A stretch of DNA of 64,000 bases from DATKZH01 sp964475955. GTDB taxonomy: Bacteria; Planctomycetota; Planctomycetia; Pirellulales; Thermoguttaceae. The notes beneath the pieces are model-generated. The model saw only the letters and a list, made by a program, of their open reading frames with translations. It made no database searches and was not told the DNA's origin. The position numbers were made by a program, and so were the translations under genes. The stretch's first letter is position 1; each line of letters starts with the position of its first letter. The DNA lies in assembly GCA_964475955.1 (NCBI GenBank), contig CAYYZY010000018.1, forward strand, positions 1 to 64,000. Direction: 5' to 3'. This document shows positions 57,831 to 64,000 of the stretch, piece by piece.

Positions 57831-60437
57831 ATGGCATTTCCCGACGAACGCGACCGAAACCTGATCCGCCACGCGGAGCAGGTGGAGAACCTGGCGACCG
57901 ACCTGTGTGAGTGGCTGGCCGAGTTCAACCCGTCACGGAAGGCCGTGGACCTGCTCCCCGTCGCCGAGGCCGACGAATTCGAGGTGCTCCAGCTCCGCCG
58001 CCTGGCCGGCAACCTTTACACCTCGGCCAAGGTGCCGGTGGCGGCCGCCGTGTACGGTCCCTCACAGGTGGGCAAGAGCCTGTTCATGGGCCAGGTGCTC
58101 AAGCCGCACAGCGAAGCCTACAGCCCCCTGGGACGCGACGAGCAGCACGGCGAGCCGGCCTACTACAAGGACCTCTCCTTCGACAACGACCTCAACCCGC
58201 AGAGCGGCTCCAACGAGGCCACGGCCCTGGTCACGCGGTTTACGACCAAGGACCGCATCGCCGCCAGCGTGTCGCCCGAGTTCCCCGTCATGGTGCGCGC
58301 GCTGACCCGGGCCGAATGGCTCCGCGTGCTGGCGCGCGGGTTCCACGTCGAGTGCCGCACGCCCGAACGCTCCTGGCAACAGGCGGAGTTGGAGGAGCTG
58401 TTCGAGGAGCTCGGCCGGAACTTCCCGGGCCAGGGGGTCGACCGCAAGTGGCGCATGGACCTGTTGGACGCGTTCAGCTACATGCGCACCGTCGATCGCC
58501 GCGGCTTTCCGGCCAAGGAGGCCGCGCTCAGCGGGCTGATGAGCCGCTACCCCCTTTGCGACGAGGGCTACCAGGCCGCGGCCGCCGCCCTCTTCTGGGA
58601 CAACTGGCAGTCGCTCACCAATCTCTTCGCCCGAATCGCCACGTTCCTCGGCAAGCTCGCCTCGAGCGAACACGATCCGGCGATCCTCACGCACTGGGCG
58701 GGCGTGCGGTTCCTGTTGGACAGCCAGCGCTCCAAGGTCCACGAGCGGCGCATTTCCAAGTGTTTCACCCATGTGGCCTGGAACGACTTCCACCTGCGCG
58801 AGCGCGACGGCTGGTACGTGCTCGAGTACCACCCGGGGAGCGGCAACGGCACCGAGGACCAGGAGATCATCCAGGCGGGGATGCTCGAGCTGGTGATGCC
58901 CATCCTCCCCCACCGGCTGAACGACGACTGGCGGCGCGTCATCGAGCAGATGGACTTTCTCGACGTCCCCGGTATGCGCGCCGGCCGGCAGGGCGCCGAA
59001 CAGGGGAAACGCACCTCGGCCGAGACGATCGACGAGCAGATGGAGATCGTCAAGCGGGGCAAGGTGGCCTACCTCTTCGAGCGGTACACCGAGGAGCTTC
59101 AAATCCAAACGCTGCTGTTGCTCTCCCGGGGAGGGAACCTCGAAGTCACCGCCCAGATGAAGTACCACATCGACAAGTGGGGCAAGGCCCGCTACGGCGA
59201 AAAGACCTGGCCCCAGCGCGTGCGCGACGAGGTGCCCGCCCTGTTCGTCGGCATGACCGGCATCGACGAGGAATTCCGCAACCGCGAGGAATACGCCGAC
59301 CAGGGGCTCTACGAGCAGCGGCTCGGCCAGTTGGTCGACGCCCTGGGCAACGTGATGATCGACTTCGGCGGGAAAGGCAAGTCGTTTACCAACACCTACC
59401 CCATCCGCTACCCCGGAACCTGGGACACGAACCAGGCCCAGCGCCGGGCCGAAGACCCCGAGAAATGGAACCGCGCCCGCAAAGCCTTCCTCGAATCGGA
59501 GATGGTGCGCACCTACATGCGGGCCGCCGAGCAGCGGTGGGACACGGCGATGCGCGACGACGACGGCGGGCTCTCGCTGATCAGCGCGGGCATCCGCGCG
59601 GTGACCACGGCCGACGACAAGCAGAACCAGCTCCAGCGAGAAATCCTCCAGATCGAAAACCGGCTGCTGCAACTGGCGCGCGACTGGGTGGTCGACCCCG
59701 ACGCCAACGTCGACCGCGAGAAGCGGATCGCCGCCGCGCGCCGGGTGGTCGATTGGCTCACGGCCGACGAGACGGCCGTCTACTACCGCGTCCACGCCCT
59801 CCAGGAATCGCTCGGCGTGCAGGACGGCGACGAACTGCACCTGGCCGACTGCATGGACATCGCCAGCCGCCGCCACGGCGACCCGCTCCCCCGGCACCTG
59901 CGCGAGTTCCTCCACGAGTGGGCCACCGTGCTCGTCCCCAAGCGCTGGGAGGAGCACACCCAAGCGCACGACGAGGGCGGGCCCTGGCTCGACCCGAACG
60001 ACCTGAACGCCTTCACCCGCTACCTCCGCGATTACCTGGTCACCGAGGAGGTTTTTGACGACTTGCTCGGCCGGCTGAAGCCGGTCGTCAGCCTCAAGAC
60101 CCGCGACGAAGCGGCCCGGCGGCGCGCCCGACGCAAATACACCCGGATCATCATGAACGACTTCGTCATGAATCCGGGCCCGAACATGGCGCCCCTCAAG
60201 TCGCCGCAGAAGACGCGCGCCGAGGGCGAGGTCCCGGAGGCTCCCGAAGGCGGCGACGGGGAAGACGCCGTCCAGACGCCCGAGCGCGACTACCGCCGCT
60301 TCGGCCTAATGGCCGGCTTCCTCCGTCGCTGGACCGAGCGCCTCCCGCAGGCCCTGGCCCAGGGAGCGGGCGAGCACGTCCAGATTCCGCCGGGGAATCC
60401 CGAGTTGATCGGGATATTGGATCCGTATGAGAAGTGA
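57831..60437 (+). CDS. SrfC-like P-loop NTPase
   Basis: The 868-residue product starts at an ATG behind GCGGAGG. The P-loop is GPSQVGKS (residues 76-83) after VPVAAAVY, and a GTPase-like G3/Walker B segment is FLDVPGM (Asp378). Length, motif spacing and the following SrfB-like gene match the SrfC family, known from the srfABC operon of Salmonella as a putative virulence factor of unsettled mechanism. Long helical regions, including a coiled segment near DDKQNQLQREILQIENRLLQ, suggest a large GTPase with helical stalk. No signal peptide; cytoplasmic. A Glu/Pro-rich linker lies near residue 800. Confidence 0.78.
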   Translation: MAFPDERDRNLIRHAEQVENLATDLCEWLAEFNPSRKAVDLLPVAEADEFEVLQLRRLAGNLYTSAKVPVAAAVYGPSQVGKSLFMGQVLKPHSEAYSPLGRDEQHGEPAYYKDLSFDNDLNPQSGSNEATALVTRFTTKDRIAASVSPEFPVMVRALTRAEWLRVLARGFHVECRTPERSWQQAELEELFEELGRNFPGQGVDRKWRMDLLDAFSYMRTVDRRGFPAKEAALSGLMSRYPLCDEGYQAAAAALFWDNWQSLTNLFARIATFLGKLASSEHDPAILTHWAGVRFLLDSQRSKVHERRISKCFTHVAWNDFHLRERDGWYVLEYHPGSGNGTEDQEIIQAGMLELVMPILPHRLNDDWRRVIEQMDFLDVPGMRAGRQGAEQGKRTSAETIDEQMEIVKRGKVAYLFERYTEELQIQTLLLLSRGGNLEVTAQMKYHIDKWGKARYGEKTWPQRVRDEVPALFVGMTGIDEEFRNREEYADQGLYEQRLGQLVDALGNVMIDFGGKGKSFTNTYPIRYPGTWDTNQAQRRAEDPEKWNRARKAFLESEMVRTYMRAAEQRWDTAMRDDDGGLSLISAGIRAVTTADDKQNQLQREILQIENRLLQLARDWVVDPDANVDREKRIAAARRVVDWLTADETAVYYRVHALQESLGVQDGDELHLADCMDIASRRHGDPLPRHLREFLHEWATVLVPKRWEEHTQAHDEGGPWLDPNDLNAFTRYLRDYLVTEEVFDDLLGRLKPVVSLKTRDEAARRRARRKYTRIIMNDFVMNPGPNMAPLKSPQKTRAEGEVPEAPEGGDGEDAVQTPERDYRRFGLMAGFLRRWTERLPQALAQGAGEHVQIPPGNPELIGILDPYEK

Positions 60438-60440
60438 GGG

Positions 60441-60489
60441 GGGAGTAGGGAGTCGGGAGAAGGGAGTTGGGAGTGGGCAGTGGGGGGTC
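60441..60489 (+). repeat. Purine-rich heptamer array after the SrfC-like gene
   Basis: Seven 7-base units (GGGAGTA, GGGAGTC, GGGAGAA, GGGAGTT, GGGAGTG, GGCAGTG, GGGGGTC) start three bases after the stop codon (60435-60437). GGGAGAAGGGAG here is exactly complementary to CTCCCTTCTCCC at 60634-60645. Confidence 0.88.
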
Positions 60490-60617
60490 ACGGGCGCGGG
60501 CACGGAGCGAGGAGGCGGTAGAAAGCGGACAGAAAGGGAGAAAGGGTGAAGTGGCGGTGTAGAAGGCGGTCGCACGATGGGGAAAGGAACGGCGCAGTCG
60601 CCGGTTCACGCTTTCCC

Positions 60618-60645
60618 GACTCCTGACTCCCTCCTCCCTTCTCCC
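60618..60645 (-). repeat. Opposing heptamer array before the SrfB-like gene
   Basis: Four 7-base units (on the minus strand GGGAGAA, GGGAGGA, GGGAGTC, AGGAGTC) lie opposite in orientation to 60441-60489. The two arrays could form a long RNA stem enclosing ~130 bases between srfC- and srfB-like genes. Confidence 0.82.
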
Positions 60646-60664
60646 AACCCGGAGCGAAATCAAC

Positions 60665-63490
60665 ATGCACGTACTCTTCGCCAACACGGGCGTTCAGATC
60701 GTCTGCGTTCCGCTTCGCGGCGGGTCGCGCTACTCGACGGCCCAGATCGGCTACGGGTGGCAGCGGCTCCGGTGCGGCACGGGCGAGGAAGACGATGAGC
60801 CCCGCGCGTTCCCGTACATCCAGTGGCAGATCATCCAGGCGGGCACGACGAAGCTGTTCCTGGCGGTCGACACCACCTGCGGCGACCCCGAGGTCGGCTA
60901 CTTCTGCGACCCCGGCGCGCTGACCAAGGATTTCGTCATCCGGCTGGAGGGCGTGCTGGACCTCCAGGGTGCCCCCTTGCGCGGCGCGCCGACGGTCGAG
61001 ATCTGCATCCGCCCGGCCACCGCCACGGCCGGCGACGCGAAGCACGTCCACATGGTGGTCGACTTCGGCAACAGCCGCACGGGCGGCCTGTTGCTGGAGC
61101 TGACCGGCGAGATCGCGCAGACGCCCCAGATGATGCCCTTCGAGCTGGCCAATCGGTACCATCTCGACGCCTGGGACGACGACGGCGAGTTCCAGCGCAC
61201 CCCCTCCGCCCGGTGGTTCTCCTCCAAGACAAACTGGTGCAATACGCCCTACCTTCCGCCGGTCCCGCAGACGAAGATCGAGTACCACGCGGTCGAATCC
61301 GACGATCGCGGCGGCTGGTTCGGGCGCGGCAAGAAGCGGCCCAAGCAGACCAAGGTCGAGGTGCCCGTCACCCCGCCCTTGTTCGACGACCTGTCGATGG
61401 TCCGCCTGGGGCGCGAGGGGGACGACGTGACCGGCGTGATGCGCGTCGACGGCGACGTGCGCACCGGCGTCAGCTCCCCCAAGCGCTACCTCTGGGCCGA
61501 CGACGCCAGTTGGCTCGAAGGGGCCAACTGGCACATGGCCGACCCGGCCGATCGCTGCCAGACGGGCGTCTACGGCGCCACGCTCCGCGGGCCCTACCTG
61601 CGGTTCGTCCACGAGGACGACCGCGACTTCCTCCTCGCCGAGCGCGTCCCCCGGGAACGCGACTTCGCGGCCGAAGCCCCCCACAAGCCGCGCCACGCCC
61701 CCCGCGCCCTGATGACCGCCGCCCTCTACGAACTGCTCTGCCAGGCGTACACCTACGTCAACTCGATGCCCTATCGGAACGCCTCCGGCGACGCCGGGCG
61801 CCCCCGCGAGATCCGCACGCTCACGCTCACCTTCCCCAGCGGCATGATCTTCGAGGAGCAGCGGCGCTTTGCGGCCCAGGCCCAGAAGGCGATCAACATC
61901 TTCTCGATGACGCTGGGCAAGCACCAGCGCGTCGAGCCGGAGCTGAACCTCAGCATCGACGAGGCCAGCGCCGTCCACCTGACCTACATCTGGAGCGAGC
62001 TCCGCATGTTGGGGCAGGACCCCCGGCTCTGGTTCGCCACGCTGCACCAGGACCGCGGCGAGCCCGCGCCCCCCAAGGTAGAATCGCCCCCACCCCAGGC
62101 GGCGGCCCCCGCGGCCCGGCGGCGCGGCCGACCCGGGGTGCGGCGTCCCGGCGGAGAGCGCCGCGTTCCGGCCGGCGGTCGCCGCCCGCTGGCAGGCAAG
62201 GAGGAGGAGGGCTTCGGCGAGCCGGGCACCGAGATCCGCATCGCGTGCATCGACGTGGGCGGCGGCACCACCGACCTGATGATCGCCCGGTACAACTTCG
62301 AGTCGAAGATCGACGACACGATCCGCGGCGCCGTCCTGCACCAGGACGGCATCGCTTTGGGGGGCGACCAGCTCGTCAAGCGCCTGCTGGAAACGATCAC
62401 CGTGCCCGCCTTCGCCGACGCGCTGTCGCTCGAAGAGGAAGACGTCCAGTTCCTCTTCGGCCCGGAGACCCCGCGCAACCGCGAGTTCCGCTCCCAGCGC
62501 GTCGACTGGATCAACCGGCTGTTCGTCCCGCTGGCCCAGGCGTACCTGGCCTGCGCCGTCGACGACGTGGGCGACGAACCCATCTCCCACACCGACCCGG
62601 AGATCGTCGACCCGGACGTCGTCGATTCGCTCCAGGAGGTGTTCGACCGCATGCGCGGGCCCGGCTACTACACGGTCCAGCAGGAGCTGGAGCTGTACCT
62701 CGACCGGACCGAGTTCGAGGGCGTGGTCTACGACGTGTTCGACGACCTCCTCTACGACTACTGCGAGCGGATCGCCGATCACCAGGTCGACGTCGTCCTC
62801 ATGGCCGGCCTCCCCTCGAAGCTCAGCTACATCCAGCGTCTGGTCCGTATGTACGTGCCACTTTCGCCCTCACGCATCGTGCCCATGCACCACCACTACG
62901 CGGGCAACTGGTACCCGTACCAGGACGACTCGGGCCGCAACCCGGGCGTGATCGTCGACCCCAAGAGCCCGGTGGTCGTCGGCGCGGCCATCGAGTTCAT
63001 GGCCCAGCACGGGATGCTGCCGCAGTTCAAGTTCGAGATGAAGGGCAAGGCGAAGGAGAACACGTACTACTGGGGCGTGATGACCGACGCGACCTCCGGC
63101 ATCCGCAAGGAGCGCATCCTCTTCGAGCCGGCCGAAGAACAGGCACGCGAGGAGATCACCGAGTTCTCCACCGGGTCGCAGCGGGTGATCATCGGGCGCA
63201 AGATGGCCGCCGGCGAAGACGCCCAGGCCTCGCCCGTCTACGTGATCAAAATGGACGTCGGCGACCGCATCGGCAAGACCGAGGTCCAGGTGAAGATCAA
63301 GCGGAAGCGGTCGACCGGCGAGGAAGAGGAGTGCCTGGAGTGCGAGTCGGTCACCGGGATCGTGGCCGGCGAGGACGCCATTCTGGGCGAAAACGTCCAC
63401 TTCACCTGGCGCACGCTGGCCGACGAACGCTACTACCTCGACACGGGAGGACTCGACAACATCGAAGTCGGCCAGCTCGCCGCCCGATGA
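60665..63490 (+). CDS. SrfB-like actin/Hsp70-fold ATPase
   Basis: The 941-residue product starts at an ATG after GGAG. It carries actin/Hsp70 superfamily nucleotide-binding motifs: phosphate-1 VVDFGNSRTGG (Asp133), phosphate-2 IDVGGGTTDLMI (Asp530) and an adenosine-type VVLMAGLPSKLSYIQRL. The large spacing comes from SrfB-specific insertions and a basic low-complexity linker (~465-515). SrfB is encoded beside SrfC in srfABC operons; its role is unresolved. No signal peptide; cytoplasmic. Gene order here is Ig-like giant, SrfC, SrfB, coiled coil, suggesting an ATPase/GTPase pair working with a membrane-anchored surface protein. Confidence 0.8.
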   Translation: MHVLFANTGVQIVCVPLRGGSRYSTAQIGYGWQRLRCGTGEEDDEPRAFPYIQWQIIQAGTTKLFLAVDTTCGDPEVGYFCDPGALTKDFVIRLEGVLDLQGAPLRGAPTVEICIRPATATAGDAKHVHMVVDFGNSRTGGLLLELTGEIAQTPQMMPFELANRYHLDAWDDDGEFQRTPSARWFSSKTNWCNTPYLPPVPQTKIEYHAVESDDRGGWFGRGKKRPKQTKVEVPVTPPLFDDLSMVRLGREGDDVTGVMRVDGDVRTGVSSPKRYLWADDASWLEGANWHMADPADRCQTGVYGATLRGPYLRFVHEDDRDFLLAERVPRERDFAAEAPHKPRHAPRALMTAALYELLCQAYTYVNSMPYRNASGDAGRPREIRTLTLTFPSGMIFEEQRRFAAQAQKAINIFSMTLGKHQRVEPELNLSIDEASAVHLTYIWSELRMLGQDPRLWFATLHQDRGEPAPPKVESPPPQAAAPAARRRGRPGVRRPGGERRVPAGGRRPLAGKEEEGFGEPGTEIRIACIDVGGGTTDLMIARYNFESKIDDTIRGAVLHQDGIALGGDQLVKRLLETITVPAFADALSLEEEDVQFLFGPETPRNREFRSQRVDWINRLFVPLAQAYLACAVDDVGDEPISHTDPEIVDPDVVDSLQEVFDRMRGPGYYTVQQELELYLDRTEFEGVVYDVFDDLLYDYCERIADHQVDVVLMAGLPSKLSYIQRLVRMYVPLSPSRIVPMHHHYAGNWYPYQDDSGRNPGVIVDPKSPVVVGAAIEFMAQHGMLPQFKFEMKGKAKENTYYWGVMTDATSGIRKERILFEPAEEQAREEITEFSTGSQRVIIGRKMAAGEDAQASPVYVIKMDVGDRIGKTEVQVKIKRKRSTGEEEECLECESVTGIVAGEDAILGENVHFTWRTLADERYYLDTGGLDNIEVGQLAAR

Positions 63491-63546
63491 CGCACGGAAC
63501 GCCGCACTCCAAAACAAGCCTTCCCAGCCCCATGGGAGCCGTATTC

Positions 63547-64000
63547 ATGGCCGCCCTGTTCGGAAAGAGAGACCCCGACGACCCCGAGGCCACGGAAACG
63601 TCCCTCGGCGACGGCCAAAGCGAGCTCGCGCAGCTCACCGGCCATTTGGACGCTCTCGGCGAACAGTTCGCCCAGGCCAACCGGCAGATCGCCGACTACC
63701 TCGTGCGCCGGGAGTCGCAGTCGGGCGCGCCCGAGGCGCAGCACGAGGCCGCCGGCGCGCTGGGCCAAAAGCTCGCGGAGCTGACCGAGAAGGTCGACGC
63801 GCTGGCCGCCAACGCGCCCGCCGCCCCCGCGACGGCGAGTCCCGCCGAAAGCGAGACGACCGGGCTCTCGGCGCCGGCCGACTTGGAGCCGCTGCGGGAG
63901 CAGCTCGGACGGGTCGAGGCGAGCGTCGAGCGGTTGGCGGCCGCCTCGGCCGCGGCGTCGACCGGCGACGGCGCGACCAACGCGGCGGTCCTCGACGCGG
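63547..64000 (+). CDS. Coiled-coil protein, cut by the window end
   Basis: The frame is open from an ATG at 63547 (GGGAG eight bases upstream) to the window end; an ATG at 63487 overlapping the SrfB stop is also possible. The visible 151 residues are Ala/Glu-rich heptads (ELAQLTGHLDALGEQFAQAN, LREQLGRVEASVERLAAASA) with Ala/Pro linkers. It has the position of SrfA or another partner in the locus, but I see no recognisable SrfA sequence. No signal peptide. Confidence 0.7.
   Translation, partial: MAALFGKRDPDDPEATETSLGDGQSELAQLTGHLDALGEQFAQANRQIADYLVRRESQSGAPEAQHEAAGALGQKLAELTEKVDALAANAPAAPATASPAESETTGLSAPADLEPLREQLGRVEASVERLAAASAAASTGDGATNAAVLDA

Noticed and set aside
1..64000. CRISPR arrays, tRNA or rRNA genes
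   Set aside because: I looked for regularly spaced repeats and for tRNA/rRNA signatures by eye and found none. The short-period arrays are heptamers without spacers.

Overview
The window is about two-thirds G+C and looks like a chromosome segment from a planctomycete, probably close to Pirellulales. That placement is inferred from content: many exported enzymes with twin-arginine (Tat) signals (Gfo/Idh/MocA oxidoreductases, ThuA-like and DJ-1-like proteins, DegT/StrS aminotransferases), sulfatases with an SUMF1-domain protein, very long exported proteins of unknown function, a XylR-type regulator and many interspersed palindromic repeats. By eye I see no rRNA, tRNA or CRISPR array.

Layout. 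1-321: N-terminal piece of a probable transposase running off the edge. 0.6-8.5 kb: small exported or sugar-related enzymes (ThuA-like, MBL-fold, sugar isomerase/epimerase, alpha/beta hydrolase with its nucleophile replaced, DJ-1/PfpI, flavin reductase) and a XylR/AraC regulator. 9.4-17.6 kb: three tandem Tat-exported DegT/StrS aminotransferases, a REP-associated tyrosine transposase between matching palindromes, a Tat/lipoprotein Gfo/Idh/MocA oxidoreductase and a lipoprotein with three RidA domains. 17.9-19.7 kb: a two-helix channel-like protein with two TrkA-N/RCK-type domains and a C-terminal RyR domain. 19.8-31.7 kb (minus): two overlapping genes for giant exported membrane proteins; the second is a head-to-tail fusion, so three homologous units lie in a row. 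31.9-37.4 kb (minus): ApbE, glycyl-radical activase, glycyl radical enzyme, then an EamA transporter. 37.9-50.4 kb: SUMF1 protein, Gfo/Idh/MocA, FG-GAP protein, small unknowns, a duplicated CsrA-like protein, two sulfatases (one with an internal deletion), QueF and an exported MsrA-MsrB fusion. 51.3-64 kb (plus): a 2131-residue protein with a cytoplasmic zinc ribbon, one membrane helix and Ig-like repeats, then an SrfC-like P-loop NTPase, an SrfB-like actin/Hsp70-fold ATPase and a coiled-coil protein cut by the window end.

The best candidates for an undescribed system are the 51.3-64 kb locus, which could couple a cytoplasmic NTPase pair to a large extracytoplasmic adhesin, and the 9.4-17.6 kb cluster, where PLP-dependent aminotransferases and a single-chain RidA trimer all carry export signals. 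The window is also rich in mobile or repetitive DNA: at least seven palindromic families, two of which are read through as protein inside genes, and heptanucleotide arrays that begin at stop codons.
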